From Lentimicrobiaceae bacterium (GTDB lineage Bacteria > Bacteroidota > Bacteroidia > Bacteroidales > F082): 64,000 nucleotides of DNA. Both the position numbers and the translations under genes were made by a program. Location: positions 1-64,000 of the forward strand of contig SUWT01000006.1 of the NCBI GenBank assembly GCA_015061335.1, in the 5' to 3' direction. The notes under the pieces are model-generated. The model was not told the origin of the DNA. It saw only the letters and a program-made list of their open reading frames with translations, and did not search any database. Numbering within the stretch: the first letter of the stretch is position 1; each line of letters begins with the position of its first letter. Below are positions 19,841-28,217 of the stretch, piece by piece.

Positions 19841-20710
19841 ATGAAAAAAACACTATTAATTTTAGGATTATTTATCCTTGCGCTAACAACAACTATGACA
19901 AGTTGTAATGAGCCTGAACCTGAGTCTGGACAAGGCGGTAATAATGGAGGTAACGGCACTATCACCAATTCAACTACTATCGGCGATGATGTTTATGAGA
20001 TCATTTCTGCTGTTTTCGTTGCAGATGAAAATGAGAATTATGTAGAGCTTACATTTAATTGTAATGATCTGGAGATAAATATTGAACTTGATGGTTTTGA
20101 TAAGATCCCTACAGGTACTTTCGAACTTACTCGTGAAGGAATATATACTGCAGAAGCTGATATGTTGTTCCAAGATTACGAATATGAAATTACGGGTGCC
20201 TTGACAATAAGCGTGTCATCTAATGTCATTACTGTAACTATCTCTGGTGATGCATACAAAGACCGTTCTTCTAAGAAGTTCTCATTATCATACCAAGGCG
20301 AGTTCGGCAATGGTGGAGGTAATGGCGGTGGTGAAATCCCTACAGATAATTCAATATTAATTAATGAGTCTCTATTTCCTATAGGAACTGCCTTGTATTA
20401 TGTTGAAAATGATGGCTTTGAGACAGAAGTGATTATGACTTTCATTGGAGAGACAAGTCCGGGAGCTATAGTTGACATTACATTAGAAGGCTTTAATGAT
20501 TTAGTTCCTGGAACATACAATCTAACATCAGAAGGTTTGTATCAGGCTGAAGCAGCAACTATAATGAATGATTTCGATATTATAGGAGAATTGGTGGTAA
20601 ACAAGAGTAATAATATTTATGTTGTAACTATTGTCGGAGATGCTGTTGAAGATGGTATCGTAGTACCTTTCGCATTGAATTATAAAGGTGAATTAGCCTT
20701 ACGAAGGTAG
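19841..20710 (+). CDS. Lipoprotein with two copies of a novel beta domain
   Basis: A 289-residue lipoprotein. I start at ATG 19841, where MKKTLLILGLFILALTTTMTSC gives a signal peptide and lipobox. A Gly/Asn-rich linker (GQGGNNGGNG) follows. Then come two homologous domains of about 110 residues separated by a second GNGGGNGGGE linker. Both contain the pattern P-x-G-T-F/Y-x-L-T-x-E-G-x-Y-x-A-E-A, then a D/EY(E/D) strand, an I-T-G/I-G-E-L strand and a C-terminal YKG/YQGE ending. The single-domain lipoprotein at 27665 is a clear paralogue. I do not recognise a named family. A weak hairpin follows the gene. Confidence 0.75.
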   Translation: MKKTLLILGLFILALTTTMTSCNEPEPESGQGGNNGGNGTITNSTTIGDDVYEIISAVFVADENENYVELTFNCNDLEINIELDGFDKIPTGTFELTREGIYTAEADMLFQDYEYEITGALTISVSSNVITVTISGDAYKDRSSKKFSLSYQGEFGNGGGNGGGEIPTDNSILINESLFPIGTALYYVENDGFETEVIMTFIGETSPGAIVDITLEGFNDLVPGTYNLTSEGLYQAEAATIMNDFDIIGELVVNKSNNIYVVTIVGDAVEDGIVVPFALNYKGELALRR

Positions 20711-20745
20711 TTTGTTAGAGATGAAATAAGGATCTATAAAAGGAA

Positions 20746-20772
20746 GGAGCCACGTTATCACAACGCGACTCC
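20746..20772 (+). terminator. Imperfect hairpin after the two-domain lipoprotein
   Basis: GGAGCCACGTT (20746-20756) pairs with AACGCGACTCC (20762-20772) with two mismatches. AAAAATC follows, so it is at best a weak terminator for the plus-strand gene. Confidence 0.35.
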
Positions 20773-20825
20773 AAAAATCAATTAATTAATGAAAAGTTAA
20801 ATTACTATTAAACGATATAATAGTT

Positions 20826-21095
20826 TCAATCATTCTTTCTTTTTCGCATTGCGTAGGCTGCGCCTAAACCAGCGAGAATTAACAAACCGCTGCCAAGTGG
20901 AGCATTCTGATCAACACCTTGACCACGCATTGGTAATAAAGGAAGACCAGTACCTGTGTCTTCACGATAACCCGGAGCCATGTTGTTTGATGAGAAGAAA
21001 CCATCAGATGATCCAGAATATTGGTAATATTCCTGTGCATTAACATTCAAGCCTAAAGCTGCTATTATTGATATTGCTATTATGAATTTTTTCAT
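20826..21095 (-). CDS. Small exported protein with CTERM-like tail
   Basis: An 89-residue protein with a clean signal peptide (to NVNA|QEYY), a short polar middle and a C-terminal three-part tail: NAPLGSGLL, a hydrophobic helix (LLILAGLGAAYAM) and a basic end (RKRKND). That layout is the same as PEP-CTERM-type sorting signals that exosortases cleave, and similar small proteins occur in Bacteroidota. An exosortase-type gene lies at 62.8 kb in this window. It follows the giant T9SS protein gene on the same strand after 88 bases, so they may be co-transcribed. A direct link to the exosortase is inferred. Confidence 0.7.
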   Translation of the reverse strand: MKKFIIAISIIAALGLNVNAQEYYQYSGSSDGFFSSNNMAPGYREDTGTGLPLLPMRGQGVDQNAPLGSGLLILAGLGAAYAMRKRKND

Positions 21096-21113
21096 TTTTA
21101 ATTTTCCTTATTT

Positions 21114-21180
21114 TGGGCTTTGAGCCTTGAGCCTTGAGTCTTGAGCTTTGCTCTAAACTCACAGCTCATAGCTCATAGCA
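21114..21180. repeat. TTGAGCC heptamer repeat
   Basis: About four imperfect TTGAGCC/TTGAGTC units in a row, then two copies of CTCATAG. It fills most of the 88-base gap between the giant protein gene and the small CTERM-like gene. Confidence 0.55.
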
Positions 21181-21183
21181 AGA

Positions 21184-24100
21184 TTAGTCAATTATAATTT
21201 TTTGTACTTTAACACCACTTTCATCTATCACTTGAATCATATAGGCTCCACTTCTGAATGATGTGGTTGAGATATTTGCTGAACCGAATACATTGTATTC
21301 TGCTACAGGACGACCCAATACGTCAACTATTCTGATAACACCTTCACCTTGGATGTCGTTGATCATCATTTCATCGTTGCTGAAGATCACGAAGTTTTCA
21401 GCGCCGAAGCTTTGATCGAAGCTATTTACTAATCTGATGATGAAACGATCTGCATTATCTTTTGAAGTAGCAATGAATGTATAATCTTCAAGAAGGAGGT
21501 TTGTGCTGTAACCAGTCATCTTGTCGATGAGGTACATCTGAGCAAACTCACAGTCTTGAGCCTCAACGCTGATTGTGTATTCTCCCATTGTCTTAGCTAC
21601 GAATGAAACAGGAATTTCTGTAACATCTTGGCTCATTATAGCGACAGCATAGTTAGTACCATTGACAGGGACATAAACCATAGGGATGTTGGCGTTGCGG
21701 TGTTCAATCTTATCCAAGCCGATACCTTTATTGAATGATACGTAAGCAACGTCATTGTAATTGTCGTTTGAAACTTCGATCTTGATCTGACCGTTGTTTT
21801 CGCTTCCTGATCTCTTAGCACTATTTGGAGCAATTGTAAAATTATCTATTATTTTTTCAGTAGCCTTAATGAGAGCACCTTGCATTGGAGCAATAGTTGC
21901 GCTTTCTGCATTTGTCTGCCATGCACCTTGATTTGAAAGTGTATAGAAACCTTCAGCTAAGCTTGCACCGCTCATATTGGACTTTGTAATGTTATATGTA
22001 AATGGATTACCGATGAGGTTGAAGCCTGCAAGACTGTTTCCTTCTGTATATGAAATAGAATATGTTACAGCTGCTGTGTTAAGTGGACCTTTGAATAACA
22101 AGTCGGTATTAACGGAGTTAGCATAAAGATAACCCTGACCTTTTTGTAATGTTGTATACGCATTATCATCTGTATCCTTAACATTTTCCCACATCATCTC
22201 TTCTTCATTGTAGTAATAAAGATCGTGAGTGCCGTTTAACAAACCTACAACATCAGTGTGATATACAGTTCCAACAGGAGATGAGATTGTGTACCAACCT
22301 TCTGCTTCTGTACCTTTAATATGTTTCTTGATGGTTGTTGTCAAGCCGTTGTGGAAGAGCTGACCTTTACCATCGATAGAGATGTAAGAAATTTTTGAGC
22401 CTTCGCCTAATGCATTTATGTTAAGTGTTGCGCTTACTTCAACAGCACCTTTGATAGCACCTGTTGTGTTGACAGTAACAACTGGAAGTTCTGTATATCC
22501 ACCAGCGCTATAATCGTATGAATCGAATGCGAAATGATTTTCACCTTCTACTTCATTAGCTAAGATGCTTGTAGAACCATTGATAAGGACGTTACCGCAG
22601 TTGACAGAAAGAACGTATGAATAGTTGTTACGATCTAAATGATTACCATCCAATGTCATATCTGTTATTGTGAGGTTAGCGTAGTTCTGGATGAGCATTG
22701 CGAAAGCTTCACCTGCTGCTTCTGCTACATTCAAAATACCGTTCTTTAAAACGACTGTGTTGTCTTTCAAAATTTGGAAACCTTGAGTTTTTGTTCCGTT
22801 AGAACCTACGGCTGGTTCTACAAATGTGTATTCTTTACCGTTAAAATCTATTGTAAGAGATTTGTTGATTACTACACCTGAGCCTTCAGCGTTTTTTATC
22901 AATTTAACAGTTTCACCAGCATTTGCAGCATTAATAGCTGCTTCGAGAGTTGAGTAATAATAATCATCTATTTGAGCGACAGAAGCTTGGGTTGGAAGAA
23001 GATTTTCAAGACCATTTTCCTCAGTATAAACAGCATAATAGCTATTAGGTGTTATACCTTCAACCAAATAGTAAGCAGGTGTATGCTCTTCTACAGGATT
23101 TGCTCCATTCCAATAGTTTTTATCGATAGATACATTTTCAGTATTACCAGTAATCTTAACGAATTCTTCTGGAGCATTATCATGAATCATAGCATTGTTT
23201 TCAATTGTCATAGCTCTTGGTTCTACACCTGTTGCTATTCTTATTGCACGACCTTCTGTTGCATTATAAGCCCAGTTTTCCAATACGTTATTTGTTATGA
23301 TATATGTGCCGTTTTCAGCTTCTGTGTAAGCAGTTCCATGTTGGAATGTGATAGCGTTGTTACCTGTATTTTTTATAGAGTTACCTATAATTGTAGCGTT
23401 AACAGGGTTGCGTAAATTGATACCAGCTCCTGCTACATCTTCTATTTCACAATTTTCAACAATTATTGATGATGTGAACTCATCAGCTGCGACATAGATA
23501 CCATTACCTTCAGTTATGTTCTTAAATGTACATTCATTGATTGTAACAGATTTAAAATCACTAATCGTAATACCATTAACTGAGAAATTAACATTTTTAA
23601 CTGTGATTTCGCTATTATCAGTATTGTGATCATCTCTACCGAAGGTCCATTTACCTGTAACATTGAAATTACCACCATCTATAGTGAATATCTTGTTGAA
23701 AGGTTTTTGATTTTCATTACCAGCTACAATGTTTTCACTATTATGGGTAAGTAATTCAATTACCTGATTGTTTTGAACATTATTGATTGCTTCTTGAAGA
23801 GTTTCGTAACCGTTATCGCCAATTCTTGCAACATAATTCATATTGAAGTCGATTGCATCATAATCATAATCTGCAACTTCATAAACATTTTCATTTTTAA
23901 CAAGAGCGTTAGTTGCTGCATCTTCACCTTGTGAGTTATCGACTATAGCTAATGCCAAATTGACTTGGATGTTAGGATTTGCTGCAAGGATTTCTGGTGT
24001 TAAGTAAAGAGCGCACATGAAGTCTTGAACACTTGAACAGATAGTATTATAATTCTGTCCCATACCAACACCGAGCATTACAGGGTAACGTACACCATCT

Positions 24101-27069
24101 TCAATTGTCATTCCATCTACAGGAACCTTAACCCAACCGAAATCGCCATAGTGACCTGCTAAGTAGCAACCGTCTGCTATGAAGCTTTCGTTTTCAATAC
24201 CTGTGAAAGTGATAACGAAGTCGCCGTACCAATTAGCGAAAGGACTTGTTGCCATGTCTTCAGCATCTTGGTCAGCGAGGAACTGCATTACAAATGAGAG
24301 AGGCATATCGCCATCATCTTCTGTATTTGGATCAAAACTACCATTCCAAATAGAGTAATCTCCAGCAAGAATTGTCATTCTTCCTAAGTTGTTTACTGTT
24401 GCTGTAGGTCTTACACCGACAATGAAATTACCATTTAAGTCAGGGAGAGCGGCGTAACCTTCGGCGCAGAAGTTAGTGCCAGCACCTTCAACAGCGTTGT
24501 TTTCTGGGTTGAAACCTACGAATGTACCGCCTTTAACTGTGATGTTTGCTTTACCTGCACTGTACATATCATCGATACAGTTCAAATCAAATTCGCCTGG
24601 ACTTTCAAATGTTCCGCCATTGATAGTTGCAATACCATTGGTTACAGAAATAACAGATGCATCATTGCCGTAGAAGGTGCCGTTTTCAATTACGAGAGTA
24701 CCAGCATTGCCATCAGTAGTACCTGCTGTTCTGTGGCCAACAATGATGGCATAAACTGCTGCCTCATTAGCAGGAGCAGCATTGATAGTACCGTTACCGG
24801 TAATCGTCAAGCCGTCGCATACCCAGAACGCACTCTTTGCAGTTGTGTTATCCCAGTCGTCACTCATTGTAATAGTCTTGTTATTCATGTCAAGGGTAAG
24901 CATTCTTGGGTTAGCGGAATTGAAGAAAGTTACCATTCCGTCTAACACGATATCCTTAAGAAGAACAATTGTTTCACCGTCTTTAGCTGCGTTTTCAGCT
25001 GCTTGGAGAGATGTGTATTTTGTTTCACCGATTTGAGCTACATTTGGGTCTTCAACAACGCTGTATGTACCGTCACCAGTTTCAACAAAGATGTATCCAT
25101 CATCTTCTGCGTACCATGCTGAATAATCTGTTGCGAAAGTTCCTCCTGTAATTTCAATAACTGATTGCGTATGGTCATTATCATCTGCATAACTAAATAT
25201 ACCATATACACCATTTATAGTACCACCGCTAACGATAGCTGTGTTAGCTTGCATTGTATTTGTTGCTGCAGCGTTGAGTGCTACGTTGCCATTAATTACG
25301 GCATCACCACTAATTTCAAGATCTATTAAGTTTTCAGCACTTTGTCCGTTTGAATATACGTATATAGCTAAGTTGTATGTACTTTCATTAGATTTAAGCT
25401 CGCCACCAGAAATATTGATATCCATTGCAGGTTTTGATGGTGAACCAGCGCTGCCTGGAAGTTGAACTTGGAGAGCTCTAGTTCCTTCAATATATCCACC
25501 GCTTACATTAACTGTATTTTGTGCTGTTCCGAAGGAAACCATGCGGATTGCGTGTCCATTTAAGTTAAGAACTTTACCACCTTCTATATTAAGTGTTGCT
25601 CCTGCATTTGTGTTGATAGCATAGCTGGCATGTGACATTTTTTGTGTTGTGTTTTCAACTATACCTGCTAAGATTGTAAGAGTACCTTCGTTTTGGATAG
25701 TAGCGTTATCATAGGTGTAGTTACTGTCTGGATTACCAGTATATTTATAAGTAAGTTTACCATCTTTTGTTTCGGTGTTATCTGTTATAACTAAACTGCC
25801 TTTATTAACGATTAAATCATCAGCTTTACTTTCTGCAAAAGTTTTAGATATTGTCTTACCATTCAAATCTAAGGTAATGTTTTTAGTATTATTTAAAGGC
25901 TCATCAACTTCAACATTTGCTAACATTATGATTGTCTCACCGTTTTCAACAGCTCCGAATGCACCAGCAAGGGTTGGATATCCTTGGCCTCCAACTATTT
26001 GAGCTACAGAACCTTCTTCAACAACGCCGTATGTGCCGTCACCAGTTTCAACTAATTCATAACCTTCAGCGCAGAAGTCTGAAACGTTTTCTGTGAAAGT
26101 ACCGCCAGTGATAGACATTTCATCTGTACCTGCAATAATCTTACCTTTGATGAAAGCACCAGAAATTGTAGCTTCAACATTTTGAGCTTCGTATGTGTCA
26201 GTATCGAATTGGATAGCACCACGATTTGCATCGCTATTTTCTATTGTACCGCCAGTAACAACCAATTCTCCTTGCTTCTCATTAGCACCTGTACATTTTT
26301 GTCCCCAAACACCTCTGCTTTGTCCATAAATGTATCCACCATAAACATACATATAACTGATGTCGTTTCCTGGATTTCCATTTGCAGCAGGATTTTCCAT
26401 TCTCATACGAACACCGATATATGTTTCACTTATGATTTCACCACCTTTGACATAGAGATAAGCTGGTCCGAAGCTGTTTGCGCTATTGCAGATAGTGATA
26501 GCCATATCAGTACCGCCTTTATGGACATATTTACCACCGTTAATTGTAAGCACACCACCTCTGTTCAATACAATTGTTGATTGAGCATTCCAATCGCGAT
26601 CTTTTGTAGCTGTCAATTCAACGACTGCTGAACCTTGACTATCATTCAATGTTAACTCACCATAGTTCGAGAATAACAAGAAGTTACCATTTGAATTTTC
26701 AGTTGCAGTTATTTTCTTACCATTTAAGTCGATAGTAATCTTATCATCTTCATTGACCTTAAAGTATCCGTAAGCGCTATTACTATGGTCAGTTTCAATT
26801 ACAATATCATTGATAATTGTTACAGTTTGACCTTCTGTTGCAGCGTCGATAGCGCTTTGGAGTGTTGCGTAAGTAACATCTCCTATTTTAGCAACTGCCT
26901 CGCTAACACCACGGCTGTTATCACCAATTTGAAACTGTGTATCCATCTTTGCATTGTCTTGCAAAGATGCAATATTGTCCCAGTCGTAGTTAGCGCCGGT
27001 TTGATGTCCGAACAAAAACGGACTCGACATCATCATTAAAAATGTCAGAATAAATGTTTTAAATTTCAT
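21184..27069 (-). CDS. Giant five-module T9SS surface protein
   Basis: A 1961-residue secreted protein. The signal peptide is at 1-21. Five long modules follow, each opened by a similar line: VAKIGDVTYATLQSAIDAA (about 58), VAQIVGGQGYPTLAGAF (355), VAQIGETKYTSLQAAENAA (680), VARIGDNGYETLQEAI (1080) and VAQIDDYYYSTLEAAINAA (1365). Each then has G-x-T-I/V-x-L-L and beta-helix-like strands (LNGKTI, VSGGYIEG, GGTFE, ITGNG). Linkers of the type YxxVETGDGTYxVVE precede modules 2 and 3. The region 1610-1880 lacks the module pattern, and the last about 75 residues are a T9SS type A sorting domain (NDIQGEGVIRIVDVLGRPV). Likely an adhesin or glycan-binding surface protein. Repeats make recombination between modules possible. 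Confidence 0.85.
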   Translation of the reverse strand: MKFKTFILTFLMMMSSPFLFGHQTGANYDWDNIASLQDNAKMDTQFQIGDNSRGVSEAVAKIGDVTYATLQSAIDAATEGQTVTIINDIVIETDHSNSAYGYFKVNEDDKITIDLNGKKITATENSNGNFLLFSNYGELTLNDSQGSAVVELTATKDRDWNAQSTIVLNRGGVLTINGGKYVHKGGTDMAITICNSANSFGPAYLYVKGGEIISETYIGVRMRMENPAANGNPGNDISYMYVYGGYIYGQSRGVWGQKCTGANEKQGELVVTGGTIENSDANRGAIQFDTDTYEAQNVEATISGAFIKGKIIAGTDEMSITGGTFTENVSDFCAEGYELVETGDGTYGVVEEGSVAQIVGGQGYPTLAGAFGAVENGETIIMLANVEVDEPLNNTKNITLDLNGKTISKTFAESKADDLIVNKGSLVITDNTETKDGKLTYKYTGNPDSNYTYDNATIQNEGTLTILAGIVENTTQKMSHASYAINTNAGATLNIEGGKVLNLNGHAIRMVSFGTAQNTVNVSGGYIEGTRALQVQLPGSAGSPSKPAMDINISGGELKSNESTYNLAIYVYSNGQSAENLIDLEISGDAVINGNVALNAAATNTMQANTAIVSGGTINGVYGIFSYADDNDHTQSVIEITGGTFATDYSAWYAEDDGYIFVETGDGTYSVVEDPNVAQIGETKYTSLQAAENAAKDGETIVLLKDIVLDGMVTFFNSANPRMLTLDMNNKTITMSDDWDNTTAKSAFWVCDGLTITGNGTINAAPANEAAVYAIIVGHRTAGTTDGNAGTLVIENGTFYGNDASVISVTNGIATINGGTFESPGEFDLNCIDDMYSAGKANITVKGGTFVGFNPENNAVEGAGTNFCAEGYAALPDLNGNFIVGVRPTATVNNLGRMTILAGDYSIWNGSFDPNTEDDGDMPLSFVMQFLADQDAEDMATSPFANWYGDFVITFTGIENESFIADGCYLAGHYGDFGWVKVPVDGMTIEDGVRYPVMLGVGMGQNYNTICSSVQDFMCALYLTPEILAANPNIQVNLALAIVDNSQGEDAATNALVKNENVYEVADYDYDAIDFNMNYVARIGDNGYETLQEAINNVQNNQVIELLTHNSENIVAGNENQKPFNKIFTIDGGNFNVTGKWTFGRDDHNTDNSEITVKNVNFSVNGITISDFKSVTINECTFKNITEGNGIYVAADEFTSSIIVENCEIEDVAGAGINLRNPVNATIIGNSIKNTGNNAITFQHGTAYTEAENGTYIITNNVLENWAYNATEGRAIRIATGVEPRAMTIENNAMIHDNAPEEFVKITGNTENVSIDKNYWNGANPVEEHTPAYYLVEGITPNSYYAVYTEENGLENLLPTQASVAQIDDYYYSTLEAAINAANAGETVKLIKNAEGSGVVINKSLTIDFNGKEYTFVEPAVGSNGTKTQGFQILKDNTVVLKNGILNVAEAAGEAFAMLIQNYANLTITDMTLDGNHLDRNNYSYVLSVNCGNVLINGSTSILANEVEGENHFAFDSYDYSAGGYTELPVVTVNTTGAIKGAVEVSATLNINALGEGSKISYISIDGKGQLFHNGLTTTIKKHIKGTEAEGWYTISSPVGTVYHTDVVGLLNGTHDLYYYNEEEMMWENVKDTDDNAYTTLQKGQGYLYANSVNTDLLFKGPLNTAAVTYSISYTEGNSLAGFNLIGNPFTYNITKSNMSGASLAEGFYTLSNQGAWQTNAESATIAPMQGALIKATEKIIDNFTIAPNSAKRSGSENNGQIKIEVSNDNYNDVAYVSFNKGIGLDKIEHRNANIPMVYVPVNGTNYAVAIMSQDVTEIPVSFVAKTMGEYTISVEAQDCEFAQMYLIDKMTGYSTNLLLEDYTFIATSKDNADRFIIRLVNSFDQSFGAENFVIFSNDEMMINDIQGEGVIRIVDVLGRPVAEYNVFGSANISTTSFRSGAYMIQVIDESGVKVQKIIID

Positions 27070-27098
27070 AATATAATTTTTAAGTTATTAATATTCAA

Positions 27099-27445
27099 CT
27101 AAACACATGCCCTAAGCTGTGAATGATAATAATAAGTAAATATATCTGATTGAAAATCAATGTTATTTAATGTTCTCTCACTAACATCCCTGCTCGCAGA
27201 AACATTAGAAAAACAAATAGTACAGGCTCTAACACCAGATAAGTTTTTATCAAACTTACTGGATAATACATTGCTTGAAAATATATTGCTGATGATATTC
27301 TTGCTATCGGTATCAGGCGATACCAAATATGAAAACTGTTTGTTGTAAAATGTTAATTTTTCAATTTTTCGAAACTCAAAATACCCCCCCCCGTTAAGGC
27401 TAACAGGTTGATAATCAATAATATAAGGATGTATTTGCTTTTCAT
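27099..27445 (-). pseudogene. Exported protein gene interrupted at a G9 tract
   Basis: From ATG 27445 the frame reads MKSKYILILLIINLLALT, a signal-peptide-like start, then enters nine G (C9 on the plus strand, 27384-27392). With nine G the frame closes about ten codons later. With ten or seven G it would run on through YFEFRKIEKLTFYNK and RACTICFSNVSASRD to the stop at 27099, giving about 115 residues. So this is either a broken gene or a slipped-strand on/off switch. It lies 29 bases upstream of the giant T9SS gene on the same strand and has its own -7 box, so it may lead that operon. I do not recognise the product; it has a CxxC pair. A sequencing error in the homopolymer is possible. Confidence 0.5.
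27384..27392. repeat. C9/G9 homopolymer tract
   Basis: Nine consecutive C on the plus strand in an AT-rich setting, placed inside the start of the gene at 27099-27445. Tracts of this length slip readily during replication. Confidence 0.75.
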
Positions 27446-27508
27446 ATTATTAGTTTTCTGTCTAAAATTTTAATCTAAATTAACACTAAACACTACGTTT
27501 TCGGGCTG

Positions 27509-27516
27509 CAAAATTA
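27509..27516 (-). promoter_or_regulatory. -7 box upstream of the G9-tract gene
   Basis: TAATTTTG followed by CA on the minus strand, 64 bases ahead of the ATG at 27445. It is the best promoter candidate for the giant-protein operon. Confidence 0.45.
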
Positions 27517-27612
27517 CAAACTTTTTTTAACATGAAGATTTTTTTTTTAATTTTTTTTAACATTTTTGTGAAAATTGTAAAAATAACTATAAAACACTTT
27601 TGTTTTACAACA

Positions 27613-27645
27613 TTTGAATGAAATTCAATAAAATCATTATCTTTG
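27613..27645 (+). promoter_or_regulatory. Promoter of the 27.7-kb lipoprotein
   Basis: TTTG (27613-27616), 21 bases, TATCTTTG (27638-27645) and CAC. This is one of the closest matches to the Bacteroidota consensus in the window; the leader is about 12 bases. Confidence 0.65.
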
Positions 27646-27664
27646 CACCTCAAAATATGCTTTT

Positions 27665-28138
27665 ATGAAAAATAAATTCGTCTCTCTAAGTGCAGTAATT
27701 CTCTCATTATCAATGATATTATCAGGCTGTAATAATATGAATTATAAGGACGATTTGACTGCTAATAATGAAATGACAGTTGAGAATAATATTATTATTG
27801 GTGAAAATAACTTTTGTATTGATTCTGCCGTTTGTATGCTTGACGATGATGATACAGAAATTAATCTGAGATCTGTTGATGTTGGAGTTTATTTTGAATT
27901 TGATCATCAGGATACTATTCCTTCAGGTGAGTTTGAACTAAGTTTGGATGGATTATATACCGCAGAAGCTATGATTCTTGGAACGGATTTAGATTATGAT
28001 CTCACAGGTTTATTATCAATTGAATTTATCAACGACAGCTTATGTAGTCTTACTGCTTCTGGAAGTGCTTTTGTCGATAGGGCATCTGTTCCTTACTCTA
28101 TTAATTATAAAGGTGTAATTTTATTCAAGAAAGATTAG
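27665..28138 (+). CDS. Lipoprotein, single-domain paralogue of the 19.8-kb protein
   Basis: A 157-residue lipoprotein with lipobox LSGC (Cys at about residue 22). One domain of the same type as in the 19841-20710 protein follows: IPSGEFELSLDGLYTAEAM matches IPTGTFELTREGIYTAEAD and VPGTYNLTSEGLYQAEAAT, and YSINYKGVILF matches FALNYKGELAL. The two genes flank the giant T9SS operon. Function unknown; it has its own strong promoter and terminator. Confidence 0.72.
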   Translation: MKNKFVSLSAVILSLSMILSGCNNMNYKDDLTANNEMTVENNIIIGENNFCIDSAVCMLDDDDTEINLRSVDVGVYFEFDHQDTIPSGEFELSLDGLYTAEAMILGTDLDYDLTGLLSIEFINDSLCSLTASGSAFVDRASVPYSINYKGVILFKKD

Positions 28139-28154
28139 TTAAAAATCATATAAA

Positions 28155-28200
28155 AAAGAGGGGCTGACCAAGAATCACTTTTTAGTCAGCCCCTTTATTT
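28155..28200. terminator. Bidirectional terminator between convergent genes
   Basis: GGGGCTGAC (28160-28168) and GTCAGCCCC (28185-28193) with T-rich DNA on both sides. It serves the plus-strand lipoprotein and the minus-strand thioredoxin-like protein that end on either side. Confidence 0.85.
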
Positions 28201-28217
28201 TGTTTTAACAATTATAA

